DNA of 64,000 bases, from positions 1 through 64,000 of the forward strand of contig NZ_CP150634.1 in assembly GCF_038051925.1 (NCBI RefSeq), written 5' to 3'. How positions within the stretch are numbered: the stretch's first letter is position 1; every line of letters begins with the position of its first letter. The notes below the pieces were generated by a model. The model was given only the letters and a program-made list of their open reading frames with translations. It was not told where the DNA came from and searched no databases. Positions 1 through 10,258 of the stretch are shown here, one piece after another. The translations under genes were made by a program, and so were the position numbers. Source of the stretch: Methylotuvimicrobium sp. KM2 (GTDB lineage Bacteria; Pseudomonadota; Gammaproteobacteria; Methylococcales; Methylomonadaceae).

Positions 1-1317
1 ATGAGTGCACTCTGGAACAACTGTCTCGCTAAACTTGAAAATGAAATTTCTTCCTCGGAATTCAGCACCTGGATTAGACCCTTGCAGGCAATCGAAACCG
101 ACGGACAAATCAAGTTATTAGCGCCGAACCGGTTTGTGCTGGATTGGGTAAAAGAACATCATTTCGCCAAACTGGAAGAGGCGATACAGCAATTTTCCAA
201 CGGTTCTTTAAGCTTGCAATTGGACATCGGCTCGAAGAAAGCCATGCTGACTCCTACACCGCAGCATATCAAAGCCCCCGATAGTAAAAAATCACGTCCT
301 AACTTTCTTAATAAAGCATTTATTTTCGATAACTTTGTCGAAGGTAAATCCAACCAATTGGCAAAAGCGGCTTCCATTCAAGTCTCCGAAAATATCGGCA
401 AGGCATACAATCCGTTATTAATTTACGGCGGCTCCGGTTTAGGTAAAACACATCTGATGCATGCGATCGGTAATGCGATCCTGCAACATAATCCGTCGGC
501 GAAAATCGTTTATCTGCATTCCGAAAAATTCGTGCAGGATATGGTCAAAGCTTTACAACAAAATGCGATCGATACTTTCAAGGAATATTATCGAGGCGTC
601 GATACCTTGCTGATTGACGATATTCAATTCTTTGCCGGCAAGGAACGCTCTCAAGAAGAGTTTTTCCATACCTTCAACACGTTGTTGGAAAAAAAGCACC
701 AGGTCGTTTTAACCTGCGATAAATACCCGAAAGAAATCGTCGGTTTGGAAGACCGTTTGAAATCGCGCTTCGGCTGGGGATTACCGGTTGCAATCGAACC
801 GCCGGACCTTGAAACCCGTGCCGCTATTTTAATGAAAAAAGCAATGATGGCGGGTGTCGATCTACCTCAGGAAGTCGCTTTTTTCATCGGTAAAAGGATT
901 CCTTCGAATGTACGAGATCTCGAAGGTGCATTACGACGAGTCATTGCCAATGCACAATTTACCGGACGCGAAATCACCACTGAATTTACCAAAGAAGCAT
1001 TGCACGATCTGATTTCCTTACAAGATAAGCTCGTCAATATCGATAACATACAAAAAACCGTAGCTGAATATTTTAAGATTAGGGTTGCGGATTTATCGTC
1101 GAAAAATCGGCGGCAATCCATTACCCGACCAAGGCAAATTGCTATGTGTCTAGCTCGTGAATTGACTTCGCACAGTTTTCCGGAAATCGGCGAAGCATTC
1201 GGTGGACGCGATCACACCACGGTTATTAATGCTTGTAAACGCATTGCCTCCTTGCGCGACTCGGATGTAAAACTTGAGGAAGATTATTTAAACCTGTTGA
1301 GAACATTGTCGCATTAA
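1..1317 (+). CDS. dnaA: Chromosomal replication initiator DnaA
   Basis: DnaA binds DnaA boxes at oriC, opens the duplex and loads the helicase. The 438-residue protein has the family layout: N-terminal domain I (about 1-75), a linker, an AAA+ ATPase with Walker [10 protein letters not shown] at 143-151 and Walker B LLIDDIQF at 203-210, and a C-terminal DNA-binding helix-turn-helix with the signature [15 protein letters not shown] near 404-418. Length is normal for gammaproteobacteria. The start is base 1 of the window, which implies the numbering begins here. It is followed by a spacer with DnaA boxes and by dnaN, recF and gyrB in the classic order. Identification is essentially certain. Confidence 0.99.
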   Translation: MSALWNNCLAKLENEISSSEFSTWIRPLQAIETDGQIKLLAPNRFVLDWVKEHHFAKLEEAIQQFSNGSLSLQLDIGSKKAMLTPTPQHIKAPDSKKSRPNFLNKAFIFDNFVEGKSNQLAKAASIQVSENIGKAYNPLLIYGGSGLGKTHLMHAIGNAILQHNPSAKIVYLHSEKFVQDMVKALQQNAIDTFKEYYRGVDTLLIDDIQFFAGKERSQEEFFHTFNTLLEKKHQVVLTCDKYPKEIVGLEDRLKSRFGWGLPVAIEPPDLETRAAILMKKAMMAGVDLPQEVAFFIGKRIPSNVRDLEGALRRVIANAQFTGREITTEFTKEALHDLISLQDKLVNIDNIQKTVAEYFKIRVADLSSKNRRQSITRPRQIAMCLARELTSHSFPEIGEAFGGRDHTTVINACKRIASLRDSDVKLEEDYLNLLRTLSH

Positions 1318-1502
1318 CGGTGTTTAACTTGTGGATAACTGCAGTCATTAACAGAGAAGGCGAGTTATCCTCTTTTTATCAAGCGCTTATCCACAGCCTT
1401 AAACTCCGGTTTCTTACAAGATAAGTTATTGATATATAAGATATTAAACGACTTATCACGTTTTTTTTATAGACTAATAGTAAATATAAATAAATATCTT
1501 AT
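1318..1502. other. Candidate oriC: dnaA-dnaN spacer with DnaA boxes and AT-rich stretch
   Basis: The 185-bp spacer has two perfect DnaA boxes TTATCCACA, one on the minus strand at 1330-1338 and one on the plus strand at 1387-1395. A box-like GTTATCC lies near 1365. From about 1425 to 1502 the sequence is almost pure A/T and could be the unwinding element. Position next to dnaA plus boxes plus AT-rich DNA fits a replication origin. In some gammaproteobacteria the main origin lies upstream of dnaA, which is outside this window, so this may be all or only part of oriC. Confidence 0.6.
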
Positions 1503-2603
1503 ATGAAATATATTATTAATAGAGAACGGCTATTGGTTCCATTGCAGCAAATTGTCAGTGTGATTGAAAAAAGACAAACCATGCCGATTTTGTCGAATGT
1601 GTTGATGGTTTTTCGTCAAGACAGCCTGTTAATGACCGGTACCGATCTTGAAGTTCAAATTGTTACCGAAATTGCAATAGAAAATACGACTTTTGCCGAA
1701 ATTACTTTACCCGCCCGAAAGTTTCTCGACATCTGCCGCTTGCTACCGACCGGTGCCGATATCAAATTGGAAGTCGCCGACGACAAAGTTAAGGTGCTTT
1801 CCGGGCGTAGCCGCTTTATTTTAAGTACACTGCCTGCCGAAAATTATCCGGAATTTTCAGAATCCGTGTTAGATCATCGGTTTACCATCAATGCCGGACT
1901 TTTTAAAAAAGCGCTCGAAAAGACCGTTTTTTGTATGGCGTCTCAGGATGTACGCTATTATCTCAACGGTTTATTGCTCAACATTTCCAATTCGCGTATC
2001 AAACTCGTCGCATCCGATGGACATCGTTTATCGGTTTTCGAAGACAACTTAGAAAATCCAGCCGGATATGAAGCGCGTATCATCCTGCCAAGAAAAGGCG
2101 TTATGGAATTGGTGCGTTTATTGGATGATCCTGAAATTGAACTTTTGGTTGAATTTTCTAGTAATAACATAAGGGTTACGATCAATAATACGATCTTTTC
2201 AGCTAAATTGGTCGATGCCAAATACCCCGATTTTAACCGTGTCTTCCATCAAGATTTTCTAACGCCGATTCATATTCAACGCCAGTTATTAAAAGATGCA
2301 TTAACTCGAGTGGCGATTTTATCCAATGAAAAATACAAAGGCGTAACTTTCGACCTTTCTTCGGATTCGCTGAAAATTAGTGCGCACAACCCTGAACATG
2401 AAGAAGCCGAAGAAGAAATTGTCACCGATTATGTTGGCGAACCGCTTTCGATTGCGTTTAACGTGCAATATGTGCTCGATGCGATTTCCAATATCGATTC
2501 GGAAATTACCGAGTTGACCATTGCACGTAATTCCAGTTGCTGCATCATTGACGAACCGGAAACAAGAGCTTATCGATTCATCGTGATGCCGATGCGTCTA
2601 TGA
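1503..2603 (+). CDS. dnaN: DNA polymerase III beta subunit (sliding clamp)
   Basis: DnaN forms the dimeric ring that tethers DNA polymerase III and other clamp-binding enzymes to DNA. The 366-residue product matches the family length and has the three repeated clamp domains. Recognisable stretches are the N-terminal RQTMPILSNVL, the middle VASDGHRLSVFE and the C-terminal YRFIVMPMRL, the usual ending of proteobacterial clamps. ATG follows the AT-rich origin candidate, so dnaN transcription begins in or near oriC. It lies between dnaA and recF in standard order. Confidence 0.98.
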   Translation: MKYIINRERLLVPLQQIVSVIEKRQTMPILSNVLMVFRQDSLLMTGTDLEVQIVTEIAIENTTFAEITLPARKFLDICRLLPTGADIKLEVADDKVKVLSGRSRFILSTLPAENYPEFSESVLDHRFTINAGLFKKALEKTVFCMASQDVRYYLNGLLLNISNSRIKLVASDGHRLSVFEDNLENPAGYEARIILPRKGVMELVRLLDDPEIELLVEFSSNNIRVTINNTIFSAKLVDAKYPDFNRVFHQDFLTPIHIQRQLLKDALTRVAILSNEKYKGVTFDLSSDSLKISAHNPEHEEAEEEIVTDYVGEPLSIAFNVQYVLDAISNIDSEITELTIARNSSCCIIDEPETRAYRFIVMPMRL

Positions 2604-2784
2604 TCTTTGCTTTATGCAATTTTGGGGAACTTTTTCAACGGATAAATGAAGCCTTTTAAATCAACTGAATCAGTTATTGCTTCGGCATGCTTTTTTATGG
2701 CTAACTGTTCACTAACTTCCTGAAATTTCTAAATCGCAGTCATTATCAAATGTGGAAGCGACAAAAAACCGAGCTTGTTCATCT

Positions 2785-2812
2785 AACCGGTGTTAACCGG
2801 GTGCTTTTTTTG
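2785..2812 (+). terminator. Small hairpin followed by T-run in dnaN-recF spacer
   Basis: CCGGT at 2787-2791 and ACCGG at 2796-2800 form a 5-bp stem with a GTTA loop, followed a few bases later by a run of seven T. This looks like a weak intrinsic terminator or attenuator before recF. The rest of the 227-bp dnaN-recF spacer shows nothing recognisable. Confidence 0.35.
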
Positions 2813-2830
2813 ACTAGCAACTAATAACCG

Positions 2831-3910
2831 ATGAGTTTACAAAAGCTCGACATTTTTAATGTTAGAAATATTCGGCAAGCCAGTCTACAACCATCGCCTG
2901 GACTCAATTTAATTTACGGAGCTAATGCCAGCGGTAAGAGCTCTTTTCTTGAAGCCATATTTATTCTTGGCCGCGCACGTTCTTTTCGAACCACGCATAT
3001 CAAACAAGTCGTAAACTTTGATCGAAATGACTTGATCGTATCGGGCAAAGTGCTGCAACAGGGCGGGCGCAGCAGTTGCCAACTAGGCGTACAATTCGAT
3101 GGGAAGGTTTCTGAAATCCGAATTCAGCAATTACCTAATCAACCTCGGTATTTGCTTGCTTATGCCTTGCCTATTCAATTGATTGAACCTAAATCTTATC
3201 GTCTATTGGATACCGGCCCTCAAATCAGAAGAGAATTTATCGATTGGGGGACTTTCAATGAAAACGAACAATTCCTCTTGGCTTGGCGACAATACAAAAC
3301 CGCATTGAATCAACGTAATGCTTTAATCAAACAAAAGCAAACGCACTCCATCCAAGTCTGGAATAATGAATTGGTTAATTACGGTACAATAGTCGATCAA
3401 TATAGACGAACCTATTTACAAAGGCTTGAGCCCGTTTTTCAAGATTTTGTCCGTCGATTTTTAGGTGCTGAAACTGTTCAATTCGATTATTTATCCGGTT
3501 GGGATAGCGGTAAAGGCTTTATCCAATCCTTGGATGATGATCTCGATCGTGATCTGCGCTATAAAATGACGCATAGTGGTCCGCATCGTGCTGACTTAAC
3601 TGTCTCCGTTAATAATCGACTCGCCAAGGACTTTGTATCACGCGGACAATTAAAATTGTTAGTCATATGTTTAAAACTTGCGCAAGTACAATTGTTGTCG
3701 ACCCATCAGAGTAATAATGTCTGTGTTTTAATTGATGATTTCACTGCTGAATTGGATACGACTAAAAGATCTCTGTTAATAGAATATTTACAAACAATGA
3801 ATGTTCAGGTTTTTATGACGGCCACTGAGATGTCTGAGTATGGTGATTTAAGTAAACTTAAAAACTATAAAATGTTCCACGTGGAACATGGTGAAATTAA
3901 ACAAGCGTAA
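2831..3910 (+). CDS. recF: DNA replication and repair protein RecF
   Basis: RecF is an SMC/ABC-like ATPase that with RecO and RecR helps load RecA at single-strand gaps. The 359-residue protein has the Walker A motif GANASGKSS at about 36-44, the ABC signature region SRGQLKLLV near 275 and a Walker B segment CVLIDDFTAELD near 299-310. Length is normal. The last codons are unusual at the DNA level because they carry a parS-like palindrome (3873-3888), and a second palindrome starts one base after the stop. Confidence 0.97.
   Translation: MSLQKLDIFNVRNIRQASLQPSPGLNLIYGANASGKSSFLEAIFILGRARSFRTTHIKQVVNFDRNDLIVSGKVLQQGGRSSCQLGVQFDGKVSEIRIQQLPNQPRYLLAYALPIQLIEPKSYRLLDTGPQIRREFIDWGTFNENEQFLLAWRQYKTALNQRNALIKQKQTHSIQVWNNELVNYGTIVDQYRRTYLQRLEPVFQDFVRRFLGAETVQFDYLSGWDSGKGFIQSLDDDLDRDLRYKMTHSGPHRADLTVSVNNRLAKDFVSRGQLKLLVICLKLAQVQLLSTHQSNNVCVLIDDFTAELDTTKRSLLIEYLQTMNVQVFMTATEMSEYGDLSKLKNYKMFHVEHGEIKQA
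3873..3888. other. parS: parS-like 16-bp palindrome inside the recF 3' end
   Basis: TGTTCCACGTGGAACA is a perfect 16-bp palindrome within the recF coding sequence. It matches the ParB-binding parS consensus found near bacterial origins. It encodes the recF residues FHVEH in frame. Confidence 0.7.
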
Positions 3911-3926
3911 TGTTTCACGTGAAACA
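3911..3926. other. parS: parS-like 16-bp palindrome just after recF
   Basis: TGTTTCACGTGAAACA is a perfect palindrome and equals the classic parS consensus. It begins directly after the recF stop codon and 30 bp before gyrB. With the copy at 3873 it gives two sites 38 bp apart within 4 kb of the putative origin. parA/parB are not in the window. Confidence 0.75.
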
Positions 3927-3949
3927 TTGGCACATTGAGAAGGTAGTAA

Positions 3950-6370
<2,421 letters not shown>

Positions 6371-6494
6371 GTGTTTTTTGTCGGGTGCCACAAAAATTGA
6401 AAAGTGTGCCAAATTAGTGAAAAACTAGTGACATAAATAATGAAAAAATTCGGCAGTTTCTATTTTTACCTAAATTTTTAGTGCTACCTTGAAA

Positions 6495-6524
6495 AACCAG
6501 GCAAGCCTTATGGCTTGTCTGGTT
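6495..6524. terminator. Strong hairpin downstream of gyrB
   Basis: AACCAGGCAAGCC and GGCTTGTCTGGTT pair over 12 of 13 positions around a TTAT loop. On the minus strand the stem is followed by a short T-run, and on the plus strand it is not. It probably ends gyrB transcription or works in both directions. Nothing coding is seen at 6371-6494. Confidence 0.45.
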
Positions 6525-6600
6525 GTACTGATGCATCCCTTCTTAAAGGGGCGTTATGAAAACGGATAATCGGTCAAAACAGATATCAGATCAAAAGTTA

Positions 6601-6692
6601 GTGAGTAGCCCGGCAGATGGAGCTTACGGAATCCGGGGCAAACACGGCTTTGATTATTCCGGATTCCACTGCGTCACATCAGAGCTACTCAC
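6601..6692. repeat. REP-like nested inverted repeat
   Basis: GTGAGTAGC (6601-6609) pairs with GCTACTCAC (6684-6692), and inside it GGAATCCGG pairs with CCGGATTCC (6659-6667). The left arm resembles the widespread proteobacterial extragenic palindrome of the GTAGCCCGGATG...GGAATCCGGG type, with the right arm more degenerate. A 63-codon frame across it (6556-6747) is regarded as chance. Confidence 0.5.
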
Positions 6693-6736
6693 TGACCCTT
6701 TGAGCATGTTTCCGTTGATTACGTTACAATCCACAA

Positions 6737-6979
6737 ATGGATTTTGAAATTATTGGAAACATAAAACATCCGGAAACGTTTGCTCGTGGTTTGGCGATTA
6801 GAGAGCTACCAAGGCTTCGCAAAATTTATAGGCAAGGCAATTGGCGTAAGCGCAAAGGTTTTGCAACCGTTCGTTTACAAGATGGATCGCTTCGCGAAGC
6901 TGAAATTCACTGGTATGAGGCTTCGGGTATCGGCAAACGAGAATTTAAAATTAAGCGTTATATTGACACACAGCCATGA
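6737..6979 (+). CDS. Small basic conserved hypothetical protein, first of a two-gene cassette
   Basis: The 80-residue product is rich in Arg and Lys, with the stretches GIRELPRLRKIYR-like (here LAIRELPRLRKIYRQGNWRK) and IHWYEASGIGKREFKIKRY. I recognise the pattern from small conserved proteins of cyanobacteria and proteobacteria without a known function. It overlaps the next gene by 4 bp (ATGA at 6976), so the two are translated together. The arrangement of two tiny co-translated proteins in an otherwise empty region resembles a toxin-antitoxin or other addiction cassette, but no toxin fold is recognisable, so no function is assigned. Confidence 0.7.
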   Translation: MDFEIIGNIKHPETFARGLAIRELPRLRKIYRQGNWRKRKGFATVRLQDGSLREAEIHWYEASGIGKREFKIKRYIDTQP

Positions 6980-7200
6980 ATAAACACGAATTTGCAATTT
7001 GCATCAATAATCGCGGCTATGAAGTTTCGCTTGAAACGCGCAAACTCTACGAAGTGCTAAATGACTCCGATGCTGAAAAGCATCAACAAATAAGGGTGAT
7101 TGATGAGTCAGGCGAAGATTATTTATACCCTGCTTCATTATTCGATCGGATCTCATTACCGACTCAAGTCGTTGAGCATATTTTACATGCTCCAGCCTAA
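6976..7200 (+). CDS. Small conserved hypothetical protein, second of a two-gene cassette
   Basis: The 74-residue product starts within the stop codon of the preceding gene. It contains the pattern YEVSLETRKLYEVLND followed by IRVIDESGEDYLYP, an acidic sequence that contrasts with its basic partner. Such opposite charge would fit a pair that binds each other, which is inference only. I do not recognise a characterised family. The 164 bp downstream hold no recognised feature. Confidence 0.7.
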   Translation: MNKHEFAICINNRGYEVSLETRKLYEVLNDSDAEKHQQIRVIDESGEDYLYPASLFDRISLPTQVVEHILHAPA

Positions 7201-7364
7201 CAAAACGCGCTCCTGCGGGCTCTGCTGAGGTAGAGCGATCCTAAGTGACCGCGATATCGAAGCGTTTCCAAACTCGCTAGGATTCGGTGAGGAACGAACT
7301 GAATTGATTGAGACACGCTTGTTTTTTATTGCCACCAATCACTATTTGACATAGCATAAGCCCC

Positions 7365-7751
7365 ATGTCGACGCCCTTCACAAAAGCCTTAGTCATTTTT
7401 CTCGTGATCCTGCAATCGATCGCGCCGTTGGTGCATGCGCATCCGATGGTGGACGAGTTGTCGGACGGCTTGCATATGCCCGGCTTTGAGCAATTCAACG
7501 TAGCGAACGACGACGATGATGTATTGGCGTTATTCGACTCGTCCGTGATCGATTTGGATCAGGGCATTGAAACCGAAACGACGCTGCTATCCGATTGGCT
7601 TCCTTTTGCCGTAGTGTTCGTTGCTTTAGTGTTTCCCGAACCGGATGAATGTCTCGGTTTCGAAGTCGCGTTTTCTCCACCGCCGAATGTGCTTTCCGGC
7701 CGGACGTCCTCCTCTCCTCAAGCGCCACGCGCGCCGCCTGTGCAACTGTAA
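7365..7751 (+). CDS. Small exported protein at the head of the metal-efflux operon
   Basis: This 128-residue protein has an N-terminal hydrophobic segment (about 7-23, ending VHAHP) that reads as a Sec signal peptide or anchor, an acidic middle (NDDDDD-like, residues 48-53), a second hydrophobic stretch (about 80-93) and a proline-rich tail ending APRAPPVQL. Small exported proteins with such tails commonly precede czcCBA-like operons in a CzcI-like position, where they are thought to modulate efflux. It lies 84 bp before the outer-membrane component in the same direction. Role by position only. Confidence 0.6.
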   Translation: MSTPFTKALVIFLVILQSIAPLVHAHPMVDELSDGLHMPGFEQFNVANDDDDVLALFDSSVIDLDQGIETETTLLSDWLPFAVVFVALVFPEPDECLGFEVAFSPPPNVLSGRTSSSPQAPRAPPVQL

Positions 7752-7835
7752 ACAGTTTATAGATCGTCGGATTCGCTGAGTATCCGACTCGTTGTTTCAG
7801 TTGCGGCCCTGCTGCCGCATATTGCGGAGCTCAAT

Positions 7836-9092
7836 ATGATTCCCCTCAAGCCTTTAACAGGCGCTTTGCTGTGTTGCTGCCTGCTGTCGTCATTCGGCGT
7901 ATGGGCAGACAGCGAAATGATCGTCGATCATTTCGATCCAATTGAAGTCGAGCCGACCATGACTTTGGCCGGTTTGATCGATACCACTGCCGAACATTAT
8001 CCTGATGCCGCATGGCTCAAAGCGTTGGAAGATGAAGCGAAAGCGCTTGCTGAGCGCGGGCAAAGTTGGATAGCAGGGCCTGCTACTGCGGATTTGTTTT
8101 TTTTGGAAGCGACCAGCGGTACCTTGCATATTCTCGATGCAGTGGTAAGTGTGCCCTTGTGGAACTTCGGGCAACGCGATGCCGAACAAAATATTGCTCA
8201 ACGTGCCGATGACAGCCGGCAATCGCAAAGCCGGGCGTTCAAATTGCGTGTTGCTGGATTAGTTAGGTCGGCCTTATGGGATATCGCATTGACTGAAGTG
8301 CGTCATGATCAGGCGAAAACCGATTATGAATTAACCGAAAAATTGGTCGGCAAGGTCAAGCGGCTTTATGAGTTGGGTGACTTGGCCCGGGCCGATTTAT
8401 TGCTCGCGCAAAGCGAATTGTTGCAGAAACGGTCGGTGTTGACCCTGGCGGAATCGGAAGTCATGCATGCCCGAAAGCGCTATACGAATTTGACGCGGAC
8501 CGAAAAGATTCCGGCCGAATTCCACGAACCATTGGTTGCGCTGAAAACAATCGAACAGCAGCATCCCGCCTTGGCCGCGCTCAACAGTCAAATAGCCCGT
8601 AAACAAGCCGAACTCGAAGCGATACGGTTGACCGGCTCGGGTCAAACTCAGGTTTCGGTGGGCATCAACAGCGACCGGGGTAATAACGACCCGCGCAGTA
8701 ACTATACCGAAAGTTTCGGCGTCGGTATTTCGGTCCCGTTCGGCGGCAGCGCGCATCAGGCGCCTAAAATTGCCGCGGTCAATGTCGAGTTAAATCGTCT
8801 GATCGCCGAACGTGAGCAACTGTTTAGAGATTTGAAACTCGCCTATCACGAAGCCGAGCATGCCTTGGAAGTCAACCGCGCCGAACAGGCAACCGCCGAT
8901 GAAATGAAGCAACTGGCGGAAGAACATTTGGATATGACCGAATTAAGTTTCTCGGTCGGTGAAATCAATCTGATCGAATTATTAAGAATCCGTGCCAGAA
9001 CCCAACAAGCCATCCTTAACGCCAAAGAGCGTTCGGTGATCTTGCAGAGGGATATCGCACTATACAATCAGGCCGTCGGAGTGTTGCCATGA
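7836..9092 (+). CDS. czcC: TolC/CzcC-family outer membrane efflux protein
   Basis: This is the outer-membrane channel of a tripartite metal efflux pump. The 418-residue protein has a signal peptide (about 1-24, ending GVWAD) and long helical repeats typical of the OEP family, including LYELGDLARADLLLAQSELL and, in the second repeat, LSFSVGEINLIELLRIRART, both with the usual conserved Gly-Glu/Asp-Leu turn. A GGAG ribosome site lies before the ATG. The stop overlaps the next gene by 4 bp. Family assignment is sure. The symbol is given by operon analogy. Confidence 0.88.
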   Translation: MIPLKPLTGALLCCCLLSSFGVWADSEMIVDHFDPIEVEPTMTLAGLIDTTAEHYPDAAWLKALEDEAKALAERGQSWIAGPATADLFFLEATSGTLHILDAVVSVPLWNFGQRDAEQNIAQRADDSRQSQSRAFKLRVAGLVRSALWDIALTEVRHDQAKTDYELTEKLVGKVKRLYELGDLARADLLLAQSELLQKRSVLTLAESEVMHARKRYTNLTRTEKIPAEFHEPLVALKTIEQQHPALAALNSQIARKQAELEAIRLTGSGQTQVSVGINSDRGNNDPRSNYTESFGVGISVPFGGSAHQAPKIAAVNVELNRLIAEREQLFRDLKLAYHEAEHALEVNRAEQATADEMKQLAEEHLDMTELSFSVGEINLIELLRIRARTQQAILNAKERSVILQRDIALYNQAVGVLP

Positions 9093-10258
9093 AACGAATC
9101 TTGTTATCAGTATGGGCCGGTCTGTTTCTTTTACAGGCCTCAAATAACAGTTGGGCGGCAAACGCGTGCGAGGATGTCGGAGCGGACACGGCGCACGAGA
9201 ATCATTGTTCGCCGGTATCGGAACAGGCCGTTCTCGAACTGAGCGACGAGCAGATCGCTAATTTGGATATTAAACTCGCCGCCTTGGAAAAGGCCGACGA
9301 AATACCGCTTCTGACGGCATCGGCTCGCGTGATCGTTCCGCCGGAAAATGAACAAATCGTCAGTACGACCGTAGCGGGAATGTTGAGCCGCATTCATGTT
9401 GCAGAAGGCGATGTCGTGCAGCAAGGTCAAGTATTGGCGCAATTGAACAGTCCGGAACTCTTGGCTTTGCAACGCGATTATCTGAAACAGACCAGCGAAG
9501 CGCAATTAGCCGAGGCGGTCTATCGGCGCGATCGGAAATTACAGCAGGAAGGCATTATTCCGCAGAGCCGCTGGGAGGAAACGCTTAGCCGCTTCAACGT
9601 CGCCAAAGCGAAGGCGCAAGAAGCCAAACAAATGTTATTGATTAACGGCATGACCGAAACAGAGGCCGGGCAATTGCTTGCATCAAGACGGCTGAATAGT
9701 CTGCTGGAAATTAGCGCGCCGATCGGCGGCACGATACTGCAGCGCAGCGCTTCGGTTGGTGAACGTCTAACCGCGAACGAGCCGTTGTTCCGCATTGCGA
9801 ATCTCGAACAACTTTGGTTGGAACTGTCGGTCGCTCAGGATCGTATCGACATCTTAACCGTCGGAGACAAGGTTAAAGTCGCCGGCACAGAAGCTATCGC
9901 CGAGATTGTTTTGCTGGGCCGGCATGTCGATAAACAGACTCAATCGGTACTCGCGCGCGCCGTATTAGCGGGGCCTCAAGCCAAGCTGCGGCCGGGACAG
10001 ACAGTCAATGCTCAAGCGATCAAACACATTGAGACCCTCGCGTTTAAGTTGCCGCAATCGGCGCTGGCGCAAAGCGAAGGGCGGGATTATATATTCGTGC
10101 GGAGCGGACAGGGCTTCGAGGTTAAGCCGGCCGAAGTCATTGGACGGCATGAAGATGCGGTCTTTATCGTAGGTGAGCTGGACGGTAGCGAAACGGTCGC
10201 GGTGCGCGGCGCCGCGGCATTGAAAGCGCTTTGGCTGGAGTCAGGGAGCGCTGAATGA
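9089..10258 (+). CDS. czcB: RND efflux periplasmic adaptor (CzcB-like)
   Basis: The membrane-fusion component links the inner-membrane RND pump to the outer-membrane channel. The 389-residue protein has a signal peptide (about 1-23), a short Cys/His-rich segment (C27, H36, H39, C40 region), a lipoyl-like domain with GMLSRIHVAEGDVVQQGQVL, a helical hairpin (about 130-205) and a beta-barrel domain with LRPGQTVNAQ. The N-terminal Cys/His cluster could bind metal, which is a suggestion. It overlaps both neighbours by 4 bp, showing translational coupling. Confidence 0.88.
   Translation: MKRILLSVWAGLFLLQASNNSWAANACEDVGADTAHENHCSPVSEQAVLELSDEQIANLDIKLAALEKADEIPLLTASARVIVPPENEQIVSTTVAGMLSRIHVAEGDVVQQGQVLAQLNSPELLALQRDYLKQTSEAQLAEAVYRRDRKLQQEGIIPQSRWEETLSRFNVAKAKAQEAKQMLLINGMTETEAGQLLASRRLNSLLEISAPIGGTILQRSASVGERLTANEPLFRIANLEQLWLELSVAQDRIDILTVGDKVKVAGTEAIAEIVLLGRHVDKQTQSVLARAVLAGPQAKLRPGQTVNAQAIKHIETLAFKLPQSALAQSEGRDYIFVRSGQGFEVKPAEVIGRHEDAVFIVGELDGSETVAVRGAAALKALWLESGSAE

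Noticed and set aside
6556..6747. 63-codon open frame before the small two-gene cassette
   Set aside because: It runs through a REP-like inverted repeat, lacks protein-like character and overlaps the start of the better supported gene at 6737.
7201..7270. attC-like start (CCTAAC then AACGCGCTC) after the small two-gene cassette
   Set aside because: No matching right core GTTRRR and no pairing inner arms could be found.
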